Assembly (NCBI RefSeq): GCF_017873965.1
Contig: NZ_JAGGKT010000007.1
Coordinates: 1-64,000 of the forward strand
DNA length: 64,000 bases
From: Ammoniphilus resinae
GTDB lineage: Bacteria > Bacillota > Bacilli > Aneurinibacillales > RAOX-1
Direction of reading: 5' to 3'
Shown here: positions 26,140-35,142 of the stretch, one piece after another
Layout of the letters: the number at the start of each line of letters is the position of its first letter
Numbering within the stretch: the first letter of the stretch is position 1
Translations under genes and position numbers: made by a program
The notes under the pieces: model-generated
Told to the model about the DNA's origin: nothing
Seen by the model: the letters and a program-made list of their open reading frames with translations, nothing else
The model's database searches: none

Positions 26140-26410
26140 GCCTCTAAGATAACATCCAAATGACCTCCGCACCAACGCCACCTAAACCAGTGTTCCGAAG
26201 TACATAGCATGATTTGCCCGTACGGAGGGCAACGCGATCCTCCTTACCCCAATCGGGGATAGAAAGGGAGCCGTCCGGTTCCTACGGACAGGCACTAGGC
26301 TGCTGTAGTTTAAAAAGTGAACTGCAGTCCCTAGAGAGTAAAATTTATAATCATTCCCCTAACTTCGCCCATCTGATTCAATAATTGGATCAAGGGCGTT
26401 TTTTTTTTTG
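26140..26410 (+). ncRNA. Candidate structured RNA or leader of unknown class
   Basis: This gene-free stretch is dense in helices. CTAGG/CCTAG encloses CTGTAGTT/AACTGCAG (26295-26334). GTCCG/CGGAC pairs at 26273-26289, CCCC/GGGG at 26247-26258 inside CTCC/GGAG, and GCCC/GGGC at 26216-26230. CGGAGG (26223-26228) can instead pair with CCTCCG (26164-26169), so two folds exclude each other. A hairpin CGCCC...GGGCG followed by a long T run ends the unit at 26366-26410. I could not match it to a riboswitch family I know. It could be a free RNA or the leader of the diguanylate cyclase gene 146 bases further on. Confidence 0.45.
26366..26410 (+). terminator. Intrinsic terminator of the candidate RNA
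   Basis: CGCCC and GGGCG, with inner TGATTC/GGATCA pairing, are followed by about eleven T residues. Confidence 0.75.
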
Positions 26411-26555
26411 TAAACTCATTATTTTTTAAAAAAATAATTTCAAAAATTAATTATAGTCTAAAAGTCCTATTTGTATTAAAATAGGATATAATTGGTAAAT
26501 GCATATTATACTGAAACTAAATTCAATCATAATTGGATAGGGATGAATACATGGC

Positions 26556-27299
26556 ATGGGATATACTGGCAGAGTAACTGTCGTTTTTATTTACATATCC
26601 ATCGTTTTAGCATGGCACTCTTTTTATTTTTTGGTGGATTTCGATTCCGCTTCTATCTTTATGTTTGAAAAGGGTTTTTATAAATGGGATTTTGTTTTTA
26701 TACCCCTGCTATCTCCTTTTTTTTGGTGGTTAGGTATGCAGTACGATAAAGCTAAATTCCTTGCTGAAAAGGATGTTTTAACAGAGGTATACAATAGAAG
26801 GTTTGTTTATGGAATATTCGATAAGATGGTAATAAAAGTTAATGCTAACCATCAGAAGCTAAGTTTGTTTGTTGTAGATGTGAACGAGTTCAAAAGTATA
26901 AATGATACATATGGGCATGAGGTGGGGGATGAGGTCCTTCTACGCATATCGAATACGCTTTTACAGAATACAAGAAAAGTTGATGTAGTGGCTAGATGGG
27001 GAGGGGATGAGTTTTTAATTATTGCCCCTTTCACAGACCGTGAAGGAACAGCGGTAATCATTAAGCGGATTGAAAAGGAACTGCAAGAACTGTCTAAGCA
27101 AATGAAAGCAGATATATCTGTTTCAATAGGAACAGCCATGTATCCCACTGACGCAAAAACACTGGACGACTTAATTAAGGTTGCGGATAAAAATATGTAC
27201 CAGGTGAAAGAATCAAAGAAATTTTTTCAGGATGAAATCACATATACAAATCAACATTTCATTTGCCTTAAAGAAAAAAGTAACTATCCCAACTCATAA
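26556..27299 (+). CDS. Diguanylate cyclase (GGDEF domain)
   Basis: A 247-aa protein with two N-terminal membrane segments (about 5-28 and 47-65) and a GGDEF domain (about 75-225). The active-site motif is intact as RWGGDEF (about 150), with VDVNEFKSINDTYGHEVGDEVL preceding it; this predicts synthesis of cyclic di-GMP from two GTP at the membrane. No RxxD inhibitory site is obvious before the motif. The ATG lies about ten bases after GGATAGGGATG. The membrane part is short and may sense the envelope state. The terminator hairpin after it overlaps the last codons. Confidence 0.93.
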   Translation: MGYTGRVTVVFIYISIVLAWHSFYFLVDFDSASIFMFEKGFYKWDFVFIPLLSPFFWWLGMQYDKAKFLAEKDVLTEVYNRRFVYGIFDKMVIKVNANHQKLSLFVVDVNEFKSINDTYGHEVGDEVLLRISNTLLQNTRKVDVVARWGGDEFLIIAPFTDREGTAVIIKRIEKELQELSKQMKADISVSIGTAMYPTDAKTLDDLIKVADKNMYQVKESKKFFQDEITYTNQHFICLKEKSNYPNS

Positions 27300-27322
27300 T
27301 CAAAAGGATAGTTACTTTTTTT
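27274..27322. terminator. Bidirectional intrinsic terminator
   Basis: AAAAAAGTAACTATCC and GGATAGTTACTTTTTT form a long stem with A and T runs on both sides, placed between the convergent diguanylate cyclase and chemoreceptor genes. Confidence 0.88.
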
Positions 27323-27355
27323 AATATCTATCAATCTAGTTCACTTCTCCCCAAC

Positions 27356-29047
27356 TCATAACTTAAACTGATTAATTACCCTCTTTAAATCCTCAGCCAT
27401 CTCCGCCAACGAAGTCGCTGAGGAGGAGATTTCCTCCATGGAAGCCAATTGTTCTTCGGAAGCAGAGGCCATATACTGTGTATTGGACGCTGACTGCTCT
27501 GAAATATGCGCAATCGCATCGATCATTTCCACCATGCTGCTGGAACTTGCGCTCACCTCTTCCACAATGGCAGACACTTCCTGGGACTGTACGGATACCT
27601 CTTCGATCATCTTGGTGATGGTCTTAAAGCTTTCACCGGTATGATGAACATGGCCCATTCCATCTTCCACGGCTTGGGTGCCTTCGTTCATGGCATAAAT
27701 GGCATTTTGTGATTCGTTTTGGATTTCAGTAATCAGGTTCCCTATTTTCTCGGCAGCGTCTCTAGACTGCTCTGCAAGCTTTCTTACTTCATCTGCGACG
27801 ACAGCAAATCCTCTTCCGTGTTCGCCGGCGCGGGCTGCTTCAATGGCGGCATTGAGGGCTAAAAGATTGGTTTGTGCTGCAACGTCAGTGATCAGGGTGA
27901 CAATTTGTCCGATTTCTTTTGACTTTTCCCCTAAATTGTCTATCACAACGGCTGTAGATTCAACCTTTTCTTGAACCACATTCATTTGCTTAATCGTTTC
28001 GTTTAGGACTTGATTCCCGTTGAAAGCTTCTTGATTGGCGTTCGACGTAGCATCTGCAACGGATTGAATGGCAGCGGCGACTTGATTCATTCCCTTTGAA
28101 ATCTCATTTACAATGCCGACGGTTTCTTGGGCGCTTTTCACTTGATTTTCTGCCCCCGTTGCCACCTCTTGGGAAGCGATCGTAATCTGTTCGGTTGCCT
28201 TACTGGATTGTTCTGAACTAGCCATGAGTTCTTCAGTCGACGAGGTCACTTGGTGAACACTATCACCGACATGACGGATGAGCTGGTGTAGATTACTCTT
28301 CATTTGATTAAAGGATTCAGCCAACTCGCGAATTTCGTCACGCGTTTTCACTTTCAAATCCTCTCCTGTGAGATCGCCCTCTGCTATTCGCTTTGAAGCT
28401 TTGGAAAGCTCGCCAAGCGGCTTGGAAATCAATCGGGAGATCGTTAAACCGATGATTAGGGCCAATATCACAGCCCCTACACTAAGGATTAACTGGATGC
28501 GATAAGTCGACTGGGTGAATGCTCCGTTTTCCGCAATATGGTCTTGAATCGTTGTTGCTTGGGATTGGACCAAGGTATCGGCTATTTCCATCATGTCATT
28601 CTCAATCGGAAATACCTGATTGGTTGCCAACATGGTAGCTGTAACCTTATCATCCTTAGCAAATTCCAAGACTGAATCGGTACTTCCTTTATAGCTTTCG
28701 TTTAAAGTGGACAGCAATGCCAATTGTTGTTGTATCTTCTCGTCTAAACCTTGAAATTGCAGAGACTCTTCAACCAGTTGTTGAACTTTTTCGTTCGATT
28801 GTATGTAGGCTTCGAGGTTAGCGGGATCTGCAGTAAGTAAAAATCCCCGGACATTGCTTGTCTGCTGGGCCACATGGAGTTGAATGGAAATCGCATTAAA
28901 GCGCATCGTGGCATCACGATCGATGATTCTAGAATACGATTGATCAACCTTTTGAAGTGAAGTGTAGGATAAAAAGCTACTAATCCCTATAAGAATGGCA
29001 ATCACAAGGAAGGAGGCTACTAATTTTTTCCCTATTGTTATTCGCAT
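27356..29047 (-). CDS. Methyl-accepting chemotaxis protein (membrane)
   Basis: A 563-aa chemoreceptor: membrane helix 1 (about 9-30, [16 protein letters not shown]), an extracytoplasmic four-helix-type sensor (about 31-185), membrane helix 2 (about 190-212), HAMP (about 213-265), and a coiled-coil signalling domain with the hairpin tip [20 protein letters not shown]. It relays ligand binding to CheA/CheW. I chose the ATG at 29047, directly before the first membrane helix, after AGAGAGGATC; the frame is open to 29146. A sequence like a sigmaD site (CAAA-16-GCCGACAT on the minus strand, 29069-29096) lies upstream, but it is close to the ribosome site, so I am unsure of it. Confidence 0.94.
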   Translation of the reverse strand: MRITIGKKLVASFLVIAILIGISSFLSYTSLQKVDQSYSRIIDRDATMRFNAISIQLHVAQQTSNVRGFLLTADPANLEAYIQSNEKVQQLVEESLQFQGLDEKIQQQLALLSTLNESYKGSTDSVLEFAKDDKVTATMLATNQVFPIENDMMEIADTLVQSQATTIQDHIAENGAFTQSTYRIQLILSVGAVILALIIGLTISRLISKPLGELSKASKRIAEGDLTGEDLKVKTRDEIRELAESFNQMKSNLHQLIRHVGDSVHQVTSSTEELMASSEQSSKATEQITIASQEVATGAENQVKSAQETVGIVNEISKGMNQVAAAIQSVADATSNANQEAFNGNQVLNETIKQMNVVQEKVESTAVVIDNLGEKSKEIGQIVTLITDVAAQTNLLALNAAIEAARAGEHGRGFAVVADEVRKLAEQSRDAAEKIGNLITEIQNESQNAIYAMNEGTQAVEDGMGHVHHTGESFKTITKMIEEVSVQSQEVSAIVEEVSASSSSMVEMIDAIAHISEQSASNTQYMASASEEQLASMEEISSSATSLAEMAEDLKRVINQFKL

Positions 29048-29180
29048 CTGTCCGTATCGATCCTCTCTATGTCGGCATGTAAAAGTGCATAATTTGACGA
29101 ATAATGTAATCAATCTGATTATAGAAGTTTTAATTCTTAATATCAATAATGTTTTATAAATATAGACATTTTCGGAAGGG

Positions 29181-29366
29181 ATAAGCGGAGATTTTCCGGT
29201 TAATTTTAAAAAAAGGCCAAATTTGGGGAAAATAAGCGGACTTTTTCCGACTAATTCAGGAAAAAGCTTCTTTTTTGATGTGTTTTTAGATGATAAGCGG
29301 AATTTCTCCGTCTATTTTCGCTGTTTTCGCTCCTGTGCGGAATTTAAGCGGATATTCTCCGCCTAT
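29181..29366. repeat. Quadruple-palindrome element, copy C
   Basis: Palindromes with TAAGCGGA...TCCGNNTA arms lie at 29181-29203, 29231-29253, 29292-29314 and 29343-29366, with centres about 50, 61 and 51 bp apart. Palindrome by palindrome it matches copy D at 51.1 kb (TTTCCGGTTA in the first, TCCGACTA then CAGG in the second, CTCCG in the third and fourth). It ends four bases short of the stop codon of the frameshifted gene at 29370. Confidence 0.9.
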
Positions 29367-29369
29367 TTT

Positions 29370-30025
29370 TTAGAGCGGATTCTTTACCCGATCTCCCACT
29401 CGATAAGAACGGATTCTTGATGTCCCGGATGCGGGGACCAGCCATCCTTTTTCTACTAATTGTGAGAGTACTTTTTTTATCGGCTTGTCGCTATGTCCCA
29501 TATATTTCTGGACTTCTCCTGGGGTAATAGGTTCTCCTTTCCGAATCGCGAGACGAAGGACTTCCTTTTCCAAAAAGGATAAAGCTGTTTGATCCAGTTC
29601 ATCCCCCAGCCATCGGCCGATTACTTGTTGGACCATTTGCTGGCATTGACGCGGTTGGTCTTTCACTTGATCATAAGAAAAGCGAATCACGTTCCATCCG
29701 TCAATCACCAACTGGTTTTGTCGTACCAGGTTGTCTGCAAATTGCCATCTGCTTATGTTCTTAAGGTGTGGGCCGTAACCATCGATTTCAAAGCATATTC
29801 GAATGGCGGGTCGAATGTAGGCAAAGTCCAAATAACGCTTGCCATCCTTGAAATCATTGACTTCATATTCCGGATGAAGGTATGATGAAATAAAGGCCAC
29901 CACACTTTTTCCAAAAACATCATTTCGGCCTTACCATGACCCTCCTGTAACCGCCGCAATCGTTCACCGGTTCTTGCCTCAGTATGAGCATTTAGAAACA
30001 CTTGGTAATCCTCTTCAAACCCCAT
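29370..30025 (-). pseudogene. Frameshifted DUF559-like (Vsr-fold) protein gene
   Basis: The minus-strand frame from ATG 30025 (after AAGGAGGGG) encodes MGFEEDYQVFLNAHTEARTG ... EKVWWPLFHH. The sequence then continues one frame over as LHPEYEVNDFKDGKRYLDFAY ... CFEIDGYGPH and runs to the stop at 29370. The two parts fit as one protein of about 217 residues with a single frameshift near 29880-29890. The middle (RYLDFAY...CFEIDG...RQNQLVIDGWNVIRFSYD) resembles the DUF559/Vsr-like endonuclease fold. The last 80 residues look like a winged-helix domain (ITPGEVQKYMGHS...LVEKGWL). It may be a true pseudogene or a sequencing error; no slippery run is visible. Confidence 0.72.
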
Positions 30026-30289
30026 AGCACCCCTCCTTGATTATCAGGACTATTTTACTAATTCAACAAAAATTGTGAATTCCCTTTATGCCCCCCAATA
30101 ACTCATTACCATGTCCACCTTCACCCCAAACCCTCTACCCATTAGTTAAACCAAACAAAAATAACCATTGCCAATAAACCAGTTTATTATGTAAAATAAA
30201 TTGAAAAAATTTAAAGAAGATGCATTTGAGTGGTATTATATTACTAATGTAATATCAACAAAAAAAGAGAAAATGGGGGCACTAGAAAA

Positions 30290-31468
30290 ATGAGAAAGTT
30301 TTCAAAAGGTCTGATTTCTTTGGTAGCTGTCTCATCCCTACTAGGGATCACTGCATGTGGCGGTGGCGGGACAAGCTCTGAACCAGCAGGAGGAGAAAAG
30401 CCTGCGGCTGAAACAGCGGCTAGCGGAGATACTGTTAATGTGAACGTCGGTGTTGTTTCTATTTTGACTGGTTCTGGTGCAGGTTACGGTGAAGCTATTA
30501 CAAACGGTTTAAAACTTGCAAACAAAGAAATTACAGAGCAAGGTAAAGTCAAATTGAATCTATTAATTGAAGATTCTGCTGGTAAGCAAGAACAAGCCTT
30601 GTCTTCTGCGCAAAAATTGATGAACTCTGACAATGTTTCTGCTATTATCGGGCCAACACTAAGTACAGAAATGAATGTAGTAGGTCCTGAAGCTGATATG
30701 AATGGTGTGCCAATCATCGGAACTTCTACGACGGCACAAGGTATTCCGCAAATTGGAGACTATGTATTTAGAAACTCCATTCCAGAATCAATGGCTATTC
30801 CAGCATCGATCGATGCTGCGGTTAAAGCTTATGATGTGAAAAAAGTAGCGATTATTTATGGAAACGATGACGTATTTACAAAATCCGGCTTCGATACAAT
30901 GAAAGCTGTAGCAGAAGAAAAGGGTCTTGAAATTACGACCATCGAAGAGTTCCAAAAGGGACAAGCCGATTACAATGCGCAATTGACCAAGATCAAAGGA
31001 ACGAACCCAGACTTAATTCTAGCTTCTGCCCTTTATAATGAAGGTGCGGTTATCATGAGCCAAGCTAGAAAAATGGGTATCACCGCTCCATTTGTAGGTG
31101 GAAACGGCTTTAACTCACCTGAAGTAATCAAGATTGCTGGGGAGGCTGCCGAAGGATTAATCGTTGCAACACCTTGGTTTGGTGATAAGCAGGATGAGAA
31201 AGTACAAGCTTTCGTTGAAAAATATACAGCTGAATATGGAAAAGCACCAGACCAATTTGCTGCTCAAGCTTATGATGCCCTATACGTTTTGGCTGATGCT
31301 GTTGAAAGAGCAGGAAGCGACGATCGTGACGCGATTCGTGATGCACTAGCAGAAACAAAAGGCTTCAAAGGAATTCTTGGAGAGATGTCTTTCGATGAAG
31401 AAGGGGACATCGTAATGGATCCGACTGTACTAACAATTAAAGATGGTAAGTTCCAGTTATTCCAATAA
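30290..31468 (+). CDS. livJ: Branched-chain amino-acid ABC transporter substrate-binding lipoprotein
   Basis: A 392-aa Leu/Ile/Val-type binding lipoprotein. The signal peptide ends in the lipobox ITAC (Cys24), followed by a Gly/Ser/Glu-rich linker and a periplasmic-binding type I domain: VNVGVVSILTGSGAGYGEAI at the start, IGPTLSTEM and a hinge segment VAIIYGNDDVFTKSG. It is anchored on the outer membrane face and delivers substrate to LivHM. AAAATGGGGGC precedes the ATG. The 264 bases upstream are AT-rich without another gene. A hairpin separates it from the permease genes, so it can be made in excess. Confidence 0.95.
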   Translation: MRKFSKGLISLVAVSSLLGITACGGGGTSSEPAGGEKPAAETAASGDTVNVNVGVVSILTGSGAGYGEAITNGLKLANKEITEQGKVKLNLLIEDSAGKQEQALSSAQKLMNSDNVSAIIGPTLSTEMNVVGPEADMNGVPIIGTSTTAQGIPQIGDYVFRNSIPESMAIPASIDAAVKAYDVKKVAIIYGNDDVFTKSGFDTMKAVAEEKGLEITTIEEFQKGQADYNAQLTKIKGTNPDLILASALYNEGAVIMSQARKMGITAPFVGGNGFNSPEVIKIAGEAAEGLIVATPWFGDKQDEKVQAFVEKYTAEYGKAPDQFAAQAYDALYVLADAVERAGSDDRDAIRDALAETKGFKGILGEMSFDEEGDIVMDPTVLTIKDGKFQLFQ

Positions 31469-31477
31469 TCCCTACCG

Positions 31478-31508
31478 ATTAAGAGAGTGAGTGAATCACT
31501 CTCTTAAT
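31478..31508 (+). terminator. Intergenic hairpin between livJ and livH, probable attenuator
   Basis: ATTAAGAGAGTGA and TCACTCTCTTAAT form a perfect 13-bp stem around a five-base loop. The following CTTATTAT is a poor T tract, so partial termination or 3' end protection is more likely than full termination. Confidence 0.7.
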
Positions 31509-31537
31509 CTTATTATGATGTAAGAGGTGAGATCCCT

Positions 31538-32419
31538 TTGATATTAGAACAGCTGATTAACGGTATTACGTTAGGAAGTATTTACGCCATAGTTGCGCTT
31601 GGTTATACCTTGGTTTTTGGTGTTTTAGACATTCTTAATATGGCACATGGTGAGATTTTCATGTTTGGAGCTTTCATGGGGGTTCTCGTCACCAATACAT
31701 TAAAGCTTCCATTAATTGTGGCTTTTTTGGTTGCCATCGGGGTAACAGCCATCCTGGGCTTTTTATTAGAAACATTAGCTTTACGTCCTTTGCGGGGAAA
31801 AAAAGGGGTATCCCACCTTGCACCGCTAATTAGCACCATTGGTGTTTCGATTTTTCTGGAAAATTTGGCGCACCACTTCTTCGGTGCCGGGAACCATCCC
31901 TTCCGCACCTCATTTTCTGAAATGAGTTTTCAAATTGGCACGGTTACGGTTTATGCTGTACAGATTGTGATTTTTGTTATTGCTGTTTTACTCATGGTCG
32001 GCCTTTCCTTCTGGTTATCGAAAACCAAAGCGGGAAAAGCGCTTCGTGCCTGTGCTGAAAGCTTAGAAGCGGCAAGTATTCTAGGTGTTAACACGAAAAA
32101 GATGATTACGACAACCGTGATTATTGCCTCTGTCATGGGGGGAATCGCCGGGGTGCTCGTCGGAATGGCCTTTAACTCAGTCAGCCCGCAAATGGGATTA
32201 TCAATGGGTCTAAAAGGTTTAGCCATTATCATCTTAGGTGGTATGGGCAACGTGAAAGGGGCGATGGCCGGTGGTTTAATTCTCGGTTTAGCTGAAACAC
32301 TGGTCGTTGTATTTGGTGAATCAGGGTATCGTGATGCGATTGCCTTTGCTCTTATTATCATTATCTTATTGGTTCGTCCTCAAGGGCTATTTGGCAAAGC
32401 ATCAGAGGCAAGGCGGTGA
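31538..32419 (+). CDS. livH: Branched-chain amino-acid ABC permease LivH
   Basis: A 293-aa membrane permease with about eight hydrophobic segments and the family's opening QLINGITLGSIYAIVALGYTLVFGVL and NMAHGEIFMFGAF. The cytoplasmic coupling loop is GKALRACAESLEAASILGVN, and ILGGMGNVKGAMAGGLILG is typical. The start is TTG at 31538, seven bases after GAGGTGA. It pairs with LivM to form the channel in the inner membrane. Confidence 0.95.
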   Translation: MILEQLINGITLGSIYAIVALGYTLVFGVLDILNMAHGEIFMFGAFMGVLVTNTLKLPLIVAFLVAIGVTAILGFLLETLALRPLRGKKGVSHLAPLISTIGVSIFLENLAHHFFGAGNHPFRTSFSEMSFQIGTVTVYAVQIVIFVIAVLLMVGLSFWLSKTKAGKALRACAESLEAASILGVNTKKMITTTVIIASVMGGIAGVLVGMAFNSVSPQMGLSMGLKGLAIIILGGMGNVKGAMAGGLILGLAETLVVVFGESGYRDAIAFALIIIILLVRPQGLFGKASEARR

Positions 32420-32428
32420 TTTGAAAAA

Positions 32429-33379
32429 ATGTTGGCAGAATTAATCAATCCATATTATTTGCAAGTGCTATCCTTTATTTTGATTAATATCATCCTAGGG
32501 GTTAGTATTTATATTACTTTATCGACTGGACAACTATCCCTCGGCCATGCTGGGTTTATGGGAATCGGAGCGTATGCATCAGCCATTTTAACGTTAGATT
32601 ATCATATGCCTTTGGTCGTTGGGATTGTGGTTGGTGCAATACTTGCCGGAATTGTCGGTCTATGCATTGGGATTCCAACCCTTCGTCTACAGGGTGTTTA
32701 CTTAGCGATTGCGACCCTCGGTTTTGGAGAAGTCATTCGTGTATTATTTATAAACCTAGAAGGTTTGACAAAAGGGGCAGTGGGGATCTCCTCCATCCCT
32801 CATATCGGACGGGAATTAGTAAAAGGGTTGCAGGATTTTGGATTTAAAGCAAGCATGATCGGTTTGAAAAATAATCAGCTGATTAGTTTATCTGTATTCC
32901 TTTTATTATTGATCATTACTTTGCTTATCATTGCCTTCTTTATCAGACAGACCAACTCCAGAGTAGGACGCGCTTTTGCTGCGATTAAAATGGATGAAAG
33001 AGCCGCGGAAGCCATGGGTGTTAATATTACTTATTATAAGGTGTTAGCTTTTGCTCAAGGGGCAATGGTTGCTGGTTTTGCCGGTGCGTTATTTGCCCAC
33101 GTCACCGCTTATATCAGTCCAGCTGACTTTTCGTATCATCGGGCGGTTGAAATCTTGATTTTTGCGATCTTCGGTGGTAGTGAAGTGATTTGGGGCCCTA
33201 TTTTTGGTGCAGCCTTCTTGACCGCCATGCCAGAGATCTTGCGTGAGGTCAACGAATATCGCTATATGATTTATGGGGTTCTCTTAGTCGTGATGATGGC
33301 CTTCCGTCCACAGGGACTTATTGATACGCAAATGATCTATAAATTGAAACAACGTCGTAAAAAGAAAGGAGTGTCCTAG
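32429..33379 (+). CDS. livM: Branched-chain amino-acid ABC permease LivM
   Basis: A 316-aa polytopic permease. Typical motifs are STGQLSLGHAGFMGIGAYASA near the N terminus, YLAIATLGFGEVIRVLF, and the ATPase-coupling loop GRAFAAIKMDERAAEAMGVN. The end is basic (KLKQRRKKKGVS). It begins nine bases after livH, and two bases separate its stop from the livG start. With LivH it forms the transmembrane pair. Confidence 0.95.
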   Translation: MLAELINPYYLQVLSFILINIILGVSIYITLSTGQLSLGHAGFMGIGAYASAILTLDYHMPLVVGIVVGAILAGIVGLCIGIPTLRLQGVYLAIATLGFGEVIRVLFINLEGLTKGAVGISSIPHIGRELVKGLQDFGFKASMIGLKNNQLISLSVFLLLLIITLLIIAFFIRQTNSRVGRAFAAIKMDERAAEAMGVNITYYKVLAFAQGAMVAGFAGALFAHVTAYISPADFSYHRAVEILIFAIFGGSEVIWGPIFGAAFLTAMPEILREVNEYRYMIYGVLLVVMMAFRPQGLIDTQMIYKLKQRRKKKGVS

Positions 33380-33381
33380 TC

Positions 33382-34155
33382 ATGGTATTGGAAGTGAGAG
33401 GAATCACCAAGCGATTTGGCGGGATCCAAGCCTTGACAGATGTGACGTTCCAGGTCGGCAAAGGTGAGGTCTTTGGACTAATTGGCCCGAATGGTGCGGG
33501 GAAAACGACGATGTTTAACATTATTACCTCGATGTTTCCACCAACGATGGGTGAAGTCATTTTTATGGGTAAAAAGCTTACAGGATTAAAGCCACATGAA
33601 GTGACGGAAGCAGGCGTTTGCCGGACCTTTCAAAATATCCGCTTGTTCCCTGAGATGACGGTGTTGGAGAATGTAACCGTTGGCCAGCATTGCCGTACAA
33701 AATCAGGAGTATGGTCTAGCGTTTTTCGCACAGGGGCTCAGAAACAAGAGGAGAAGTCCATTCGTGAAAAAGCACTTGAGCTGCTGCGGTTGGTAGGATT
33801 AGAAGAGTTGCAAGATACTTTTGCAGACAACTTGGCCTATGGACAACAGCGCCGTCTAGAAATTGCCCGTGCCCTTGCGAGTGATCCCAAGCTATTATTA
33901 TTGGATGAACCTGCAGCAGGGATGAATGAATCGGAAACGAAGGATTTGTTTGATCTGATTCAAAACATTAAAAAACTCGGCATTACCGTATTGCTTATTG
34001 AACATGATATGCCTCTGGTGATGAGAATTTGCGATCGGTTGATCGTTCTCAACTTTGGGAAGGAAATTGCCCAAGGAACTCCAGAGGAAATCAAAAACAA
34101 TCCAGAAGTTATCGAAGCCTACCTCGGTCGAGAGGAGGAAGAAGACCTTGCTTAG
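33382..34155 (+). CDS. livG: Branched-chain amino-acid ABC ATPase LivG
   Basis: A 257-aa ABC ATPase with Walker A GPNGAGKTT (about 39), signature region LAYGQQRRLEIARAL and Walker B LLLDEPAAGM. LAYGQQRR is the LivG-type variant of LSGGQ. A long insertion after the Q-loop (FQNIRLFPEMTVLENV) and the C-terminal extension are normal for LivG. AAAGGAGTG lies before the ATG. It heterodimerises with LivF. Confidence 0.95.
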   Translation: MVLEVRGITKRFGGIQALTDVTFQVGKGEVFGLIGPNGAGKTTMFNIITSMFPPTMGEVIFMGKKLTGLKPHEVTEAGVCRTFQNIRLFPEMTVLENVTVGQHCRTKSGVWSSVFRTGAQKQEEKSIREKALELLRLVGLEELQDTFADNLAYGQQRRLEIARALASDPKLLLLDEPAAGMNESETKDLFDLIQNIKKLGITVLLIEHDMPLVMRICDRLIVLNFGKEIAQGTPEEIKNNPEVIEAYLGREEEEDLA

Positions 34156-34849
34156 TGTAAAAAATATCAATACGTATTACGGAAATATCCAAGCATTGAA
34201 AAATGTCAGCATCGACGTTCCGGAAGGAAGTATTGTGACCATCCTCGGAGCCAATGGTGCGGGGAAAACGACAACGATGAAGTCGATCGCAGGGCTACTT
34301 AAGCCTCGAGATGGAAAAATTGAGTTCTTGGGTCAAGATGTAACCGGGAAAACTCCCGATCAAATGCTTTCGCGGGGTCTTGCTCTCGTTCCTGAAGGCC
34401 GGGCAATCCTCTCTGGGATGTCCGTGTTGGAAAACCTGGAAATGGGCGCTTTCCAACGCAGGGATAAAGAAGTGAAGCAAGATCTGGAAAAGGTGATGGA
34501 CCGCTTCCCCATTTTGCGTGAACGTCGGTCTCAATTAGGAGGAACCCTCTCTGGTGGTCAACAGCAAATGCTTTCCATTGCTCGCGCCTTGATGTCACGG
34601 CCGAAGCTATTGTTGTTAGATGAACCATCGATGGGATTGGCACCGCTAATCGTTCAAGACATCTTCCGGATTATCCAGGAGATTAATGCAGATGGAACCA
34701 CCGTCTTGCTCGTTGAGCAAAATGCGCGTCAAGCATTGAAGATTGCCCATCATGCCTACGTGCTCGAAACAGGGAAAGTGGTGAAAAGCGGTCCCGCACA
34801 GGAGCTGCTCCATGATCCAAGTATTAAAGAGGCTTATTTGGGCCATTAA
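34148..34849 (+). CDS. livF: Branched-chain amino-acid ABC ATPase LivF
   Basis: A 233-aa ABC ATPase with Walker A GANGAGKTT, signature LSGGQQQM and Walker B LLLDEPSMGLAP. I chose the TTG at 34148 because AGAGGAGG lies upstream and the product then starts LLSVKNINTYYG with normal LivF length; the open frame further upstream is antisense-like extension into livG. It overlaps the end of livG by eight bases. It is the last gene of the liv operon and is followed by a strong terminator. Confidence 0.94.
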   Translation: MLSVKNINTYYGNIQALKNVSIDVPEGSIVTILGANGAGKTTTMKSIAGLLKPRDGKIEFLGQDVTGKTPDQMLSRGLALVPEGRAILSGMSVLENLEMGAFQRRDKEVKQDLEKVMDRFPILRERRSQLGGTLSGGQQQMLSIARALMSRPKLLLLDEPSMGLAPLIVQDIFRIIQEINADGTTVLLVEQNARQALKIAHHAYVLETGKVVKSGPAQELLHDPSIKEAYLGH

Positions 34850-34856
34850 TTGAAAT

Positions 34857-34889
34857 GAAAAGGCTGTCCCAGCAGGGACAGCCTTTTCA
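34857..34889 (+). terminator. Intrinsic terminator of the liv operon
   Basis: AAAAGGCTGTCCC and GGGACAGCCTTTT form a perfect stem around AGCA. Confidence 0.9.
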
Positions 34890-35142
34890 TTATATAAACG
34901 AATGATAGTTTATTAAATTTTAAATTTGTGACTCCTTTTTTTGAATAATATTCATAAACGAAGTGTTAACAAAATTATAGTACTGCTCCCCTTGTTAAAA
35001 TTCAACAAATTTTAACAAAACTCTCCGAAATTTGATATAGATCTTGGTAAAAATGACAAGTTCCATTACAATAATAATGGATTAAAGTTTTATAGAAGAT
35101 AACAAGTTCCTTTTTTAAATAATGGAAGGGTGGGAATACATC

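Noticed and set aside
26105-26140. c-di-AMP (ydaO-type) riboswitch
   Set aside because: TCTGAAATCAGA resembles the 5' part of that class, but the conserved GGGGACCCA and CCGTCAGCTAAC segments are missing, and the downstream gene is not a wall hydrolase.
29069-29096. SigmaD promoter for the membrane chemoreceptor
   Set aside because: GCCGACAT is a good -10 match, but the -35 is CAAA and the start would fall inside the ribosome site, so I did not list it as a feature.
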